Assembly (NCBI GenBank): GCA_900472395.1
Contig: UCHV01000005.1
Span: 298,860 to 362,859 of the forward strand
Direction of reading: 5' to 3'
Length of the DNA: 64,000 bases
DNA from: Hyphomicrobiales bacterium
GTDB taxonomy: Bacteria > Pseudomonadota > Alphaproteobacteria > Rhizobiales > Rhizobiaceae
Part shown: positions 43,791 through 52,661 of the stretch, piece after piece
Position numbering within the stretch: position 1 is the stretch's first letter
Layout of the letters: every line of letters starts with the position of its first letter
Made by a program: the position numbers and the translations under genes
Notes under the pieces: generated by a model
The model's database searches: none
Seen by the model: the letters and a program-made list of their open reading frames with translations, nothing else
Told to the model about the DNA's origin: nothing

Positions 43791-44756
43791 TCAGAATGGC
43801 GAGTCAGGGAAATAGAAGTCCTTGGCGTTGTCCTTGGTCACCAACGTGGCGTCGAGGATGTAATTGCCGCTGACCGGAACCTGATCGTAGAAACCACCGG
43901 CGGTGAGCTGCATGGCGGTCGCCACCATGGCCGGCGGATAAAGCACGTCGACCGGCATCATCTTGTCGCCATCCATGACCTTTTTGATCATGTCCTTCGA
44001 ACCGGCGCCGCCGACGACATATTTGATATCGGTGCGGTTGGCTTGGCTGATGGCCTCCATGACACCGACCGCCATGTCGTCATCCTGGCACCAGACCACG
44101 TCGATCTTCGGATATTTGGTGAGATAATCCTGCATCACGCGAAAGGCGTCGTCGCGGCTCCAGTTGCCGTACTGGCGATCCAGAATTTTGACCTTGGAGC
44201 CTTCGATACCCTTGTCGAAACCGTCCTGACGCTGCTGATCAATCGGGATCGGCAGACCGCGGATGATGACGACTTCGGCTTCCGGCGTCGTCTTGGCGAT
44301 ATACTGGCCCGCGACTTCACCCAGCGCCGGGTTGTTGCCGGCCACATAGAGATCGCGGATGGTGTTGTCGTTGACGGAAGGCGCACGGTCGACCAGCGCC
44401 ACGAACTTGCCGTCATCCTTCACCTGCTGGATGGCCGAAACGAGCTGATCCGGGTCGGTCGGCAGGATGACGAGCGCATCGATGCCCTGGACGGCCAGAT
44501 CCTGCACGGCATTGGCCTGGCTGGCCGGATCCGCCGAGGTCTTGACGATGACATTGAGGCCCTTGTGTTCGGCCATCAACAGCTTGGCGACACGTTCCGC
44601 ATGGAACACGACACCAGCCGTCCAGCCATGGTCGGCGGCCGGAATGGACACGCCGATCGTGACCTTCTTTGCTTCCTGCGCCCAGCCGAGCGTGGGTGCA
44701 ATCACCACCGACGCGGCAAGTGCAGCTGCGGCCATCCCAAAAGTTCTTCTGCGCAT
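43791..44756 (-). CDS. sugar ABC transporter substrate-binding protein (ribose type)
   Basis: The 321-residue protein has a signal peptide ([20 protein letters not shown] region, cleavage near GWA-Q) and a ribose/galactose-type periplasmic binding fold. [19 protein letters not shown] starts the first strand, [18 protein letters not shown] is diagnostic, and [17 protein letters not shown] and [16 protein letters not shown] follow. It captures a monosaccharide or similar polyol for the permease and ATPase encoded upstream. It differs from XylF-type proteins, so xylose is not assured even though the operon carries the same operator as xylA. Confidence 0.92.
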   Translation of the reverse strand: MRRRTFGMAAAALAASVVIAPTLGWAQEAKKVTIGVSIPAADHGWTAGVVFHAERVAKLLMAEHKGLNVIVKTSADPASQANAVQDLAVQGIDALVILPTDPDQLVSAIQQVKDDGKFVALVDRAPSVNDNTIRDLYVAGNNPALGEVAGQYIAKTTPEAEVVIIRGLPIPIDQQRQDGFDKGIEGSKVKILDRQYGNWSRDDAFRVMQDYLTKYPKIDVVWCQDDDMAVGVMEAISQANRTDIKYVVGGAGSKDMIKKVMDGDKMMPVDVLYPPAMVATAMQLTAGGFYDQVPVSGNYILDATLVTKDNAKDFYFPDSPF

Positions 44757-44835
44757 GTTCTCTCTCCCAAGATGAACGGGGTCTCTCCTCCCGACCGGAC
44801 CCGCCCCAGATGGCCCGGCGTAACTCTGAAACCTG

Positions 44836-45837
44836 CTATTTCCGCATCAGCGTGCGTTGCACCAGCATGGCGATGATAATGATCGCTCCCTGGATCGCAC
44901 CGATGAGATATTCGCTGACAAAATTGGAAAGCAGCATGATGTTGCCGACGATTTCCAGAATGAACGCCCCGCAGATCGTGCCCCAGATGCGGCCGACACC
45001 GCCGCGCAAGGCCGTGCCACCGACCACGACGGCAGTAATCGCCTGCAATTCCCACAGAATGCCGGTTGTTGCCGATGTCGACCCCAGACGCGGCACATAG
45101 ATGATCACCGCGACGGCAACGCACAGGCCCTGGATGACATAGGCGATGGTGCGAACTTTTTGCACCGAAATGCCGGAATAACGCGCCACTTCCTCGTTCG
45201 ACCCGACGGCAATCACATGCCGGCCGTAACGGGTGCGATAGAGCACGAAAGCGGCAAGGGCAGCGGTGACGAAGATCACGATGATGGGGATCGGCACACC
45301 GAACACATCGCCAAAATAGACCGGACGATAGAGCTGCTGCAGCTCGCGATCCCGCACCGTGATCGACCCGCCCTGGCTCAGCCACGTCGTCAAACCGCGA
45401 TAGATGCCCATCATGCCCAGCGTGGCGATAAAAGGCTCGATCTTGCCGACCGTGGTGATCAGGCCGTTGGTCAAGCCACAGGCCGCGCCGAGGATCAGGG
45501 CAAGCATCATCGCCGCGATCAGCATCAACATCGGATCGGCGACCGCGCCGGAATTCATGAACAGGATCATCAGGCTGGCCACAAAAGCCACCATGGCGCC
45601 GACCGAAAGATCCAGCCCGCCCGACGAGATGACATAGGTTGCGCCCAGCGCGATAATGGCGATGAAGGCGCTACGGGTGATGACATTGGTTAGGTTGGCG
45701 ACCGAGACGAAATTCGGATTGGCGAAATAACCGAGCACCAGAAGCAGCGCCAGCGCCACGAAGGGCGCGATTGCGGCCATGTCCCAATCCTTGGACGTCC
45801 TCGGCGCCTTGGTCGTGTCCGTTGCCACCGCGTTCAT
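44836..45837 (-). CDS. sugar ABC transporter permease (RbsC type)
   Basis: The 333-residue permease has eight to ten membrane helices and the ribose-type BPD_transp_2 motifs: YVISSGGLDLSVGAMVAFVA, LGAACGLTNGLITTVGKIEP, TLGMMGIYRGLTTWLSQGG and GTALRGGVGRIWGTICGAFI. Its N-terminus is cytoplasmic. It forms a homodimeric channel with the ATPase whose gene overlaps it by four bases (45834-45837), so the two are translated together. Confidence 0.93.
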   Translation of the reverse strand: MNAVATDTTKAPRTSKDWDMAAIAPFVALALLLVLGYFANPNFVSVANLTNVITRSAFIAIIALGATYVISSGGLDLSVGAMVAFVASLMILFMNSGAVADPMLMLIAAMMLALILGAACGLTNGLITTVGKIEPFIATLGMMGIYRGLTTWLSQGGSITVRDRELQQLYRPVYFGDVFGVPIPIIVIFVTAALAAFVLYRTRYGRHVIAVGSNEEVARYSGISVQKVRTIAYVIQGLCVAVAVIIYVPRLGSTSATTGILWELQAITAVVVGGTALRGGVGRIWGTICGAFILEIVGNIMLLSNFVSEYLIGAIQGAIIIIAMLVQRTLMRK

Positions 45838-47375
45838 GCCGCCTCCCCTGCGCCGGTTTTCACACCTGTCGCCAGCTGCACGATCTCGTTTTCGTTCATG
45901 TGGTCCCCCTCCACCTCGCCGACTATTCGGCCCGCGCGCATCACATGGATGCGGTCGCAGATGCCGATCAGCTCCGGCATTTCGGAGGAAACGACGATGA
46001 TCGAGCGTCCCTCTTCAGCAAGAGCGGCGATGAATTTGTAGATCTGTTCCTTGTTGCCGATATCGATGCCGCGTGTCGGCTCGTCGATGATGACGACCTG
46101 CGGATCGAGCAGCATCATTTTTGCGAGCAGCAGCTTCTGCTGGTTGCCGCCGGAAAGCTGGCCGGCAAGAATGTTTTTCGTGCCCGTGCGGATATCGAAT
46201 TCCTCGATGGCCGTATCGAGGGCTTGCGCTTCGCGCTGACGGTCGATCTGGAAGCCGCGAATGAACTTTCCGAGCGAGGCAAGCGTCAGGTTGGTGCGCA
46301 GGTCCTTGGTCAGGAGAAGGCCCTTGCCCTTGCGGTCTTCCGAAAGATAGGCGACGCCGGCTTTCAGGCTGGAATGAACGTCGGTGAAGGCCACCGAGTG
46401 ACCACGCAGCGTCACCTTGCCTCTTGCCGGACGCAGGCCGACCAGCCCTTCCATCAATTCGGTACGGCCGGCACCGATCAGCCCGGCAAACCCGAGGATT
46501 TCGCCCTTGCGCAGGCTGAAGCTGGCATTTTGCGCATAACCCGGCACGTCGAAATTTTCGACATTCAGCACGGTTTCGCGCGCCGCGGCTGCCTGACGAT
46601 CCGGGTAAAGTTTTGCCACATCACGGCCCACCATCAGCCGCGCCATATCCGCCGGCTGCAACTCGGCAGTTTCGTGCGAGGCCACCAGCCGGCCGTCACG
46701 CAGCACGGTCACGCGGTCGGCGATCTCCTTCACCTCCGGCAAGCGGTGCGAAATATAGAGGACGCCGACACCCTTGGCGCGGATGTCGCGTATCACCTTC
46801 AACAGTGCCTCGGTCTCATGCGGCGTCAGCGAGGCGGTCGGCTCATCGAAAATGACGATGCGGTGCGGCACCAGCAGCACACGCGCAATCTGCACCAGTT
46901 GCCGCTGCGCGATGGAAAGGCGGGATACGATGGCGTTCGGATCGAGATCGCCGCCGAGTTCACGGATCGCCTTGGCCGCCCCCTCGTTCATCGCCCGGTC
47001 ATCGAGCGCCAGGCCGTTGCCGAGTTCGCGGCCCAGATAGATGTTCTGCGCAACCGTCAGGTCCGGCGCCAGCAGGATTTCCTGATGTACCAGCACGATG
47101 CCGTGGTTTTCCGCATCCACCGGCCCGGCAAAGCTCACCGGTTTGCCATCGATGCGCAGCTCTCCGCGCGTCGGCTGATGGTTGCCCGCGAGAATTTTCA
47201 TCAAGGTGGATTTACCCGCACCGTTTTCACCGATGATGGCGTGAACCTCGCCTGCCCGCACGGTCAGGCCGATATCCTTCAAAACCTCGACAATGCCAAA
47301 AGTCTTGGAAAGACCCGCGCCTTCCAGCAATGGAATGGCATGGGATGACGCAGCCGCCGGCGCAGACACGCTCAT
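45834..47375 (-). CDS. sugar ABC transporter ATP-binding protein, two-domain (RbsA type)
   Basis: The 513-residue ATPase has two fused ABC domains. The first has Walker A IIGENGAGKSTLMKIL and signature LSIAQRQLVQIARVL with IFDEPTASLTPHE. The second has GFAGLIGAGRTELMEGL in place of Walker A, the usual degenerate form in RbsA, and LSGGNQQKLLLAKMM with IIDEPTRGIDIGNK. It powers the ribose-type importer with the permease and binding protein encoded next. It is the first gene of the operon. A LacI-type operator lies 127 bases upstream at 47502-47517. Confidence 0.94.
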   Translation of the reverse strand: MSVSAPAAASSHAIPLLEGAGLSKTFGIVEVLKDIGLTVRAGEVHAIIGENGAGKSTLMKILAGNHQPTRGELRIDGKPVSFAGPVDAENHGIVLVHQEILLAPDLTVAQNIYLGRELGNGLALDDRAMNEGAAKAIRELGGDLDPNAIVSRLSIAQRQLVQIARVLLVPHRIVIFDEPTASLTPHETEALLKVIRDIRAKGVGVLYISHRLPEVKEIADRVTVLRDGRLVASHETAELQPADMARLMVGRDVAKLYPDRQAAAARETVLNVENFDVPGYAQNASFSLRKGEILGFAGLIGAGRTELMEGLVGLRPARGKVTLRGHSVAFTDVHSSLKAGVAYLSEDRKGKGLLLTKDLRTNLTLASLGKFIRGFQIDRQREAQALDTAIEEFDIRTGTKNILAGQLSGGNQQKLLLAKMMLLDPQVVIIDEPTRGIDIGNKEQIYKFIAALAEEGRSIIVVSSEMPELIGICDRIHVMRAGRIVGEVEGDHMNENEIVQLATGVKTGAGEAA

Positions 47376-47501
47376 GGGCAGGCCACCGATTTCAGATGCG
47401 TCGATACGCGTTTGAACGAAAACGCAGATTGAACGCCAGCCTCCTCGCGAGCGGTCGAATACATTGATAGTCCTCCTGATATCGGAGGCTAACCAAGATT
47501 A

Positions 47502-47517
47502 TGAGGTACGTAAAGCA
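47502..47517 (-). promoter_or_regulatory. LacI-type operator, copy A (upstream of the ABC operon)
   Basis: TGAGGTACGTAAAGCA matches copies B, C and D near xylA and lacI (core GTACGTA within TGAnGTAC-GTAnnTCA), with one changed base in the right arm. It lies in the 413-base gap 47376-47788. Confidence 0.7.
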
Positions 47518-47649
47518 AGAATCGGCGAAACAGACTCAACCAAATGTGAGCGCATTAACCGACACATTATCAACAATCTTGGCGCGTAAACGCGATTGAC
47601 GATTTAGATATTTCTAATATTAATTGCATTCAAACGAAATCGCAGCCAG

Positions 47650-47689
47650 GGCCCGGCGCGGCGGACCCTCCGACAGGAGGCGTCGGGCC
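47650..47689. other. nested hairpin in the 47376-47788 intergenic region
   Basis: GGCCCG (47650-47655) pairs with CGGGCC (47684-47689) and encloses CCTCC-GACA-GGAGG (47667-47680). It is probably a structural RNA element or terminator-like stem. Apart from this, operator A and an AT-rich stretch near 47590-47640 that could hold promoters, the gap shows nothing else. Confidence 0.4.
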
Positions 47690-47788
47690 TCTGGCGCGAG
47701 TTGAGGCACACCGTTCAGCCTAATCCTTGCCAGCGCCGCTCAGGCCTATAGAGTAGTGCGAGACCGATCATGCCGGAATGGAAATGAC

Positions 47789-48343
47789 GTGAGCGACACA
47801 GGGCTGACCGACGCCGCAAGACGCATTTCGATCCAGTTGACGGCGGACGATCTGGCGCGCGCCAACATGCTGCAGTTCCGGCGCACCATCGGCAGCCGCC
47901 GCACCGTGATCCGGCTGGTGATCTTCTGGGCCATTTTCATGGCCATCTTCCTGCTGCTGCTCAGTCTGCTGGGAGATATTTCCACCCTGCTGCCATTTCT
48001 CGCCATCTACGCCGTCTCCACGCTCGTCGGCGTCTTCGCTGTGCCTTTGCTCGTCGTCCTTAGCTTCAATGGCCGGGCAGCGCGAAAACGCTTTGCCCGC
48101 GACAAGCCGATGCAGGTGCCGCGAACCATGGAATGGGACGAGAGCGGTTATCGGAGCCAGAACCAATATGGCTCTTTCATCATGCCATGGCAGGAGTTCA
48201 TCAGGGCCGAGGAAAACGACCGGTACATCCTGATCTACAGCGTGGAAAATTTCCGGATCATACCGAAGCGTTCATTGAGCGACGGCCAGTTGCACGACCT
48301 CATGAACTGCATGAAGAACAGCAATCAAAAGCTGGTCAAATAG
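47789..48343 (+). CDS. YcxB-like family membrane protein
   Basis: The 184-residue protein has two membrane helices (about residues 43-62 and 68-88) after an N-terminal region ISIQLTADDLARANMLQFRR. A soluble C-terminal domain (about 105-180) contains MEWDESGYRSQNQYGSFIMP, WQEFIRAEENDRYILIYS and FRIIPKRSL, the YcxB-like fold. The function of the family is unknown. The start is the GTG at 47789 with GGAA upstream, which aligns with the usual N-terminus. GTG 47756 would add eleven residues. It stands alone, convergent with xylA, with a palindromic repeat just beyond its stop. Confidence 0.8.
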   Translation: MSDTGLTDAARRISIQLTADDLARANMLQFRRTIGSRRTVIRLVIFWAIFMAIFLLLLSLLGDISTLLPFLAIYAVSTLVGVFAVPLLVVLSFNGRAARKRFARDKPMQVPRTMEWDESGYRSQNQYGSFIMPWQEFIRAEENDRYILIYSVENFRIIPKRSLSDGQLHDLMNCMKNSNQKLVK

Positions 48344-48376
48344 GGTTCGACCGCAACCAGAGACACCTCTCTTTCG

Positions 48377-48458
48377 TTATCCTCGGGCTCGTCCCGAGGA
48401 TCTGCTGTGGCCCATTATCTGGCGTGGTCAGATCCTCGGCACTAGGCCGAGGATGACG
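48377..48458. repeat. palindromic intergenic mosaic element, copy 1
   Basis: Two hairpins, ATCCTCGGG/CCCGAGGAT at 48379-48401 and ATCCTCGGC/GCCGAGGAT at 48432-48454, flank about 30 bases. A second copy of the same design lies at 62261-62366. Elements of this kind are dispersed in Rhizobiaceae genomes. Confidence 0.75.
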
Positions 48459-48485
48459 TCTTGGGCAAACGAACCGCCAGAACGC

Positions 48486-48509
48486 GGCCGGGACGCGAAC
48501 GCCCCGGCC
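48486..48509 (-). terminator. possible terminator stem of xylA
   Basis: GGCCGGG (48486-48492) and CCCGGCC (48503-48509) form a 7-bp GC stem 15 bases after the xylA stop, without a clear T-run. Confidence 0.4.
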
Positions 48510-48523
48510 ACCTGTCACTCGCC

Positions 48524-49834
48524 TTAAACGTAGCGGTTGACGATGTTTTCCAACAATTCCTGACGGCCGGACTTTGGCTCGGGATTGATGTTTTCGCGCT
48601 CCACCCTGGCGGTGATTTCTTCCAGCGAATAATCGCCGCGCAGCATTTTCTGGGCTTCCGGGTTGTCCCACTTGGCGTAACGCTCGGAAAGCGGTTTCGA
48701 CAGCGCACCATCCTCCAGCATCTTCGCCGCAGCCTTGAGGCCACGTGCGCAACTATCCATGCCACCGATATGGCCGATCAGCAGATCGTCCGGGTCGATG
48801 GACTGACGGCGCAGCTTGCTGTCGAAATTGGTACCGCCTGTGGTGAAGCCGCCCGCCAGCAGGACCTGATAATAGGCCAGCGCCATTTCCGGCACGTTGT
48901 TGGGGAACTGGTCCGTATCCCAGCCGGACTGGTAATCGTTGCGGTTCATGTCGATCGAACCAAAAATGCCGTGGGCGTTGGCCAGCGCCAGCTCATGCTC
49001 GAACGTGTGGCCGGCCAGAATGGCGTGGCCCTGTTCGATATTCATCTTCACCTCGTTTTCGAGGCCGTATTTTTTGAGGAAACCATAAACCGTAGCGACG
49101 TCGTAATCATACTGGTGCTTGGTCGGTTCCTGCGGTTTCGGCTCGACAAGGATGGCGCCCTTGAAGCCGATCTTGTGTTTGTAATCGACCACCATGTGCA
49201 GCATGCGCGCCATCTGGTCGAACTCGCGGGAAAGGTCCGTGTTGAGCAGGGTTTCGTAACCTTCACGACCGCCCCACAGAACATAGTTCTCTCCACCCAG
49301 CTTTTGCGTCGCGTCCATGCAGGTCTTGATGGTGGCGGCAGAATAGGCAAACACATCCGGGTCGGGATTGGTGGACGCGCCGGACATGAAACGCCGGTTG
49401 GAGAACAGGTTGGCCGTGCCCCACAACAGTTTTACGCCGGTCTCTTCCTGCTTCTGCGCGAAATAATCGACGATCTCCTCGAGGTTTTTCGTGTTTTCCG
49501 CAAATGTCTTGCCCTCAGGGCGCACGTCGGCATCGTGGAAACAATAATAGGGCGCGCCGAGCAACGAGAACATTTCGAAGGCGACATCGGCCTTCAGCTT
49601 GGCCTTTTCCATCTCGCCGTCATACCAGGGGCGATCGAACGTGCGGCCGCCAAAGGGGTCGCCACCTTCCCAGGCAAACGAATGCCAATAGGCAACGGCG
49701 AAACGGAGGTGATCCTCCAGCCGCTTGCCGGCAACGATCTCGTCTGGATTGTAAAAACGGTAAGCCAGCGGATTGGTGCTGTCCGGGCCTTCATATTTGA
49801 TCTTCTGGATATCGCCGAAAAAGCCGGTTTTCAT
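48524..49834 (-). CDS. xylA: xylose isomerase
   Basis: The 436-residue enzyme has full xylose-isomerase signatures: [10 protein letters not shown] (catalytic His-Asp), [16 protein letters not shown] (metal Glu and Lys), [19 protein letters not shown] (Glu, His), and [20 protein letters not shown] (Asp ligands). It interconverts D-xylose and D-xylulose in the cytoplasm with Mg/Mn or Co. The ATG at 49834 is preceded by GGAGG at ideal spacing. Two LacI-type operators lie 48-84 bases upstream. The xylB gene is upstream on the same strand, with a 184-base gap, so xylA has its own regulated promoter. Confidence 0.96.
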   Translation of the reverse strand: MKTGFFGDIQKIKYEGPDSTNPLAYRFYNPDEIVAGKRLEDHLRFAVAYWHSFAWEGGDPFGGRTFDRPWYDGEMEKAKLKADVAFEMFSLLGAPYYCFHDADVRPEGKTFAENTKNLEEIVDYFAQKQEETGVKLLWGTANLFSNRRFMSGASTNPDPDVFAYSAATIKTCMDATQKLGGENYVLWGGREGYETLLNTDLSREFDQMARMLHMVVDYKHKIGFKGAILVEPKPQEPTKHQYDYDVATVYGFLKKYGLENEVKMNIEQGHAILAGHTFEHELALANAHGIFGSIDMNRNDYQSGWDTDQFPNNVPEMALAYYQVLLAGGFTTGGTNFDSKLRRQSIDPDDLLIGHIGGMDSCARGLKAAAKMLEDGALSKPLSERYAKWDNPEAQKMLRGDYSLEEITARVERENINPEPKSGRQELLENIVNRYV

Positions 49835-49881
49835 ATGGGTCTCCTCCCTGAAATGATGATCGTGATATTTGCACAAGGATT

Positions 49882-49918
49882 TGATGTACGTAAATCAGAA
49901 TATGACGTACGTACCTCA
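49882..49918 (-). promoter_or_regulatory. LacI-type operators, copies B and C (upstream of xylA)
   Basis: TGATGTACGTAAATCA (49882-49897) and TGACGTACGTACCTCA (49903-49918) are near-palindromes whose centres are 21 bases, about two helix turns, apart. They lie 48 bases upstream of the xylA start. Confidence 0.8.
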
Positions 49919-50018
49919 TTGCAAGACATAAATCGCCGCAGGTGAGCGATCTTCGGTTTTGAGGTCTTTTGGCGGTGAGATTTTGCGCTCACCGCCGAAG
50001 GGCATAGCCCCCGAAAAA

Positions 50019-51473
50019 TCAGTTGGCCAGCGCGCGGATTGCCGGATAAGCGGCGCGATATCGGTCGTAGGCCGCCTCGTAACTCTCGCTCAGACCAGCG
50101 ACCGGATCGATGGTCGTTTCCGTCTTCGGCGCAGTGCATACAGCAACCGGATCGGCACCGGTCGCGGCAATCAGCCCCAGACGCGCGGCGCCGAAAGCCG
50201 CACCAAAATCACCATCGGCCGGAATATCCACCGGCACGCCAAGCGACGTGGCAATCGAGGCCAGCCAGTAACGCGAACGCGAACCGCCGCCGATGGCGGT
50301 GACGCGGTCGATCTGCGTACCGGCCGATTTCAGCGCTTCGAGATTGTCTCGGATGGCGAAGGTGACGCCTTCCAGCACGGCCTGCGTCAGCACCGCGCGG
50401 CTCGATTCATGCTCCAGCCCGAGGAAGGCACCGCGAATGACGGCATCGTTGTGCGGCGTGCGTTCGCCGGAAAGATACGGCAGGAAGGTGACACCCGACG
50501 GTGCTTTCAGCACATCGCCAAGTTCCGCCACCAGATCGGCGGCGGGCTTGCCGCTCACCTTCGAATGCCAGTTGAGCGCATCGGTGGCAGAGAGGATGAC
50601 ACCCATCTGGTGCCACGTCTTGGGCAGCGCGTGGCAGAAGGCATGCACGGCGCTTTCCGGCTTCGGCAGATAACTGTCGGTGGCGGCAAACAGCACGCCC
50701 GACGTGCCGAGCGACACGAAGGCCGAGCCGTGGCTGACCGTGCCCATGCCGATCGCCGAGGCGGCATTATCCCCTGCCCCGCCGGCCACGACGACACCGT
50801 CAGACATGCCCCATTCGGAAAGCAGTTCGCCGCGCAGCTTGCCGGCCTGATCCGTGCCTTCCACCAGCGCCGGCATCTGTTTTTCGGAAAGATCGGTCGC
50901 AGCCAAAAGCTCCGCCGACCATTTACGGGCCCCGGTATCGAGCCAGGAAGTACCGGCAGAATCCGACATTTCGGAAATGTGCTCGCCCGTCAGCCACAGG
51001 CGCAAAAAGTCCTTGGGCAACAGCACCTTGGCGACCTTGGCAAAAATCTCAGGCTCGTTGTTCTTCACCCATGCCAGCTTCGGCGCCGTGAAGCCGGGGA
51101 ACACGATATTGCCGGTCAGCTTGCGGAAGATCGGGTTGGCGTCGAGAGCGGCTGCTTCCTTGTGCGACCGCGTGTCATTCCACAAAATGCAGGGGCGCAA
51201 AACCTTGTCGTCGGCATCGAGCAGCGTCGCGCCGTGCATCTGGCCGGAAAGGCCGATGCCCTTCACCGCCGCAAGTTCCTTCGGAAACTTTTGTTTCAGC
51301 CCGGCAACGGCTTGCCTGCTGGCGCGCACCCAGTGCTCCGGGTCCTGCTCCGACCAGCCGGGATGCGGACGCGAGACATCGAGCGAACCATTGGCCGAAC
51401 CGATGATCTTCTGATCGCCGTCGATAAGCAGCGCCTTTACGCCGGACGTGCCGAGATCGAGACCGAGATACAT
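50019..51473 (-). CDS. xylB: xylulokinase
   Basis: The 484-residue FGGY-family kinase begins YLGLDLGTSGVKALLIDGDQ (phosphate-binding loop). It has GLSGQMHGATLLD with the substrate site, and WNDTRS and PGFTAPKLAWVKNNEPE typical of xylulokinase. The second domain has LGTSGVLFAA, PYLSGERTPHNDA and AIGGGSRSRYWLASIA (adenosine-binding). It phosphorylates D-xylulose to xylulose-5-phosphate for the pentose phosphate pathway. It follows the LacI regulator gene by 22 bases and is presumably co-transcribed with it, with xylA downstream. Confidence 0.95.
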   Translation of the reverse strand: MYLGLDLGTSGVKALLIDGDQKIIGSANGSLDVSRPHPGWSEQDPEHWVRASRQAVAGLKQKFPKELAAVKGIGLSGQMHGATLLDADDKVLRPCILWNDTRSHKEAAALDANPIFRKLTGNIVFPGFTAPKLAWVKNNEPEIFAKVAKVLLPKDFLRLWLTGEHISEMSDSAGTSWLDTGARKWSAELLAATDLSEKQMPALVEGTDQAGKLRGELLSEWGMSDGVVVAGGAGDNAASAIGMGTVSHGSAFVSLGTSGVLFAATDSYLPKPESAVHAFCHALPKTWHQMGVILSATDALNWHSKVSGKPAADLVAELGDVLKAPSGVTFLPYLSGERTPHNDAVIRGAFLGLEHESSRAVLTQAVLEGVTFAIRDNLEALKSAGTQIDRVTAIGGGSRSRYWLASIATSLGVPVDIPADGDFGAAFGAARLGLIAATGADPVAVCTAPKTETTIDPVAGLSESYEAAYDRYRAAYPAIRALAN

Positions 51474-51495
51474 TCTGTTTCCTTTCCTCCCACCG

Positions 51496-52521
51496 TTACG
51501 GCAGGTTGTCCTTCAAGAAAATGTCTATGCGAATACGTTCCTGCGCGGCGATGACAGGTAGGCCATCGGCCTTTGCCTTCAAGACACGAATGGCGCTGCG
51601 CACCTCATGTCCGGCATCCTGATTGAGCACGGCATCGATGGTGCCATTCACCAGAGCGGCGCTGCTCGCTTCCGTCAACTCGTGCAGGATCACAACCGGC
51701 TTGGGCGAAAGAGGTTTTGCCTCCAGCACCGGCAGAAGACCATGATTACCGGCACCGAGACTGTAGATGCCGCAGATGTCGGGATGCTGACGCAAGGTCT
51801 CGCCGATCAGCTTTTCCACCAGCGCCGGATCATCACGGCCCTCGACGGCCGGCAATAGTTCCAGATGCGGAAAATTCTGACGCATCACTTCGGCAAAACC
51901 ATCGAGACGCTCACGGTGATCGCGCACCATCAACGAGCCGGCCAGCGGCACGATCCTGCCCTTCCGCGAGCCCAGAAAGCGGCCCATCAGCGTGGCGGCC
52001 GTGCGCCCTGCGGCGATATTATCGATACCGGCGTAATGATCACGCGGCGACTGGCTGAGATCGGACACCAGCGTCACCATCGGAATGCTTGCCGCCGCCA
52101 CGCGGCCTGCTGCCTCACGCACATCAGGCGCATCGACGGCGACGAAAGCGACACCCGCCGCATCACCGGCGGCGACCTTGTCCAGCGCGGCGACCAGAGC
52201 CGCACTTTCCAGCGCCGGCACGTCGATCACTTCGATCCGCGTGCGCTCGGCCCCGGAGCGGGCAATCGCCTCCTCCACCTCGCGGCGCAGACCGAGCATG
52301 AACGGATTTTCGTTGACCGGCAGAATGAAGACAAAGGGATAAACGCGGCTCTTGGCGAGATTGGCAGCAGCGACATCGCGCACATAACCGAGCGTGGCAA
52401 TCGCCTCCTCCACCCGCACTCGCGTGCCTTCGCGCACACCCGGCCGGGCATTCAGCACCCGATCGACGGTGGCAAGGCTGACGCCGGCACTTCTGGCGAT
52501 GTCATGGACCGTCGGCTTCAT
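51496..52521 (-). CDS. LacI-family regulator of the xylose genes
   Basis: The 341-residue protein starts at ATG 52521 with GGAGG eight bases upstream. The longer open frame is not conserved in type. Residues 3-22 (PTVHDIARSAGVSLATVDRV) form the LacI helix-turn-helix and LNARPGV the hinge. The effector domain resembles sugar-binding proteins (VYPFVFILPVNENPF to the C-terminus). It lies directly before xylB, and a palindrome matching those at xylA and at the ABC operon lies 34 bases upstream of its start. It is the likely repressor that binds all four copies. The inducer is presumably xylose or a related sugar. Confidence 0.92.
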   Translation of the reverse strand: MKPTVHDIARSAGVSLATVDRVLNARPGVREGTRVRVEEAIATLGYVRDVAAANLAKSRVYPFVFILPVNENPFMLGLRREVEEAIARSGAERTRIEVIDVPALESAALVAALDKVAAGDAAGVAFVAVDAPDVREAAGRVAAASIPMVTLVSDLSQSPRDHYAGIDNIAAGRTAATLMGRFLGSRKGRIVPLAGSLMVRDHRERLDGFAEVMRQNFPHLELLPAVEGRDDPALVEKLIGETLRQHPDICGIYSLGAGNHGLLPVLEAKPLSPKPVVILHELTEASSAALVNGTIDAVLNQDAGHEVRSAIRVLKAKADGLPVIAAQERIRIDIFLKDNLP

Positions 52522-52555
52522 GTGCACTCCTCCGCCCGTGTGGTAGCGAAAAAGC

Positions 52556-52571
52556 TGAGGTACGTAAATCA
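52556..52571 (-). promoter_or_regulatory. LacI-type operator, copy D (upstream of lacI-xylB)
   Basis: TGAGGTACGTAAATCA, 34 bases before the lacI-type start, agrees with copies A-C and implies autoregulation. Confidence 0.75.
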
Positions 52572-52607
52572 GATTTTTGCCGCACCTCGCGGCCATAAAC
52601 AGCAAAC

Positions 52608-52634
52608 GGGGCCGCTGCCTGAGACAGCGACCCC
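52608..52634 (-). terminator. intrinsic terminator of the emrAB-type operon
   Basis: GGGG-C-CGCTG (52608-52617) pairs with CAGCG-A-CCCC (52625-52634), followed on the minus strand by GTTTGC. It separates the efflux operon from the lacI promoter. Confidence 0.6.
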
Positions 52635-52661
52635 GGTAGGCGCGGTGGATCTTTTAAAAAA

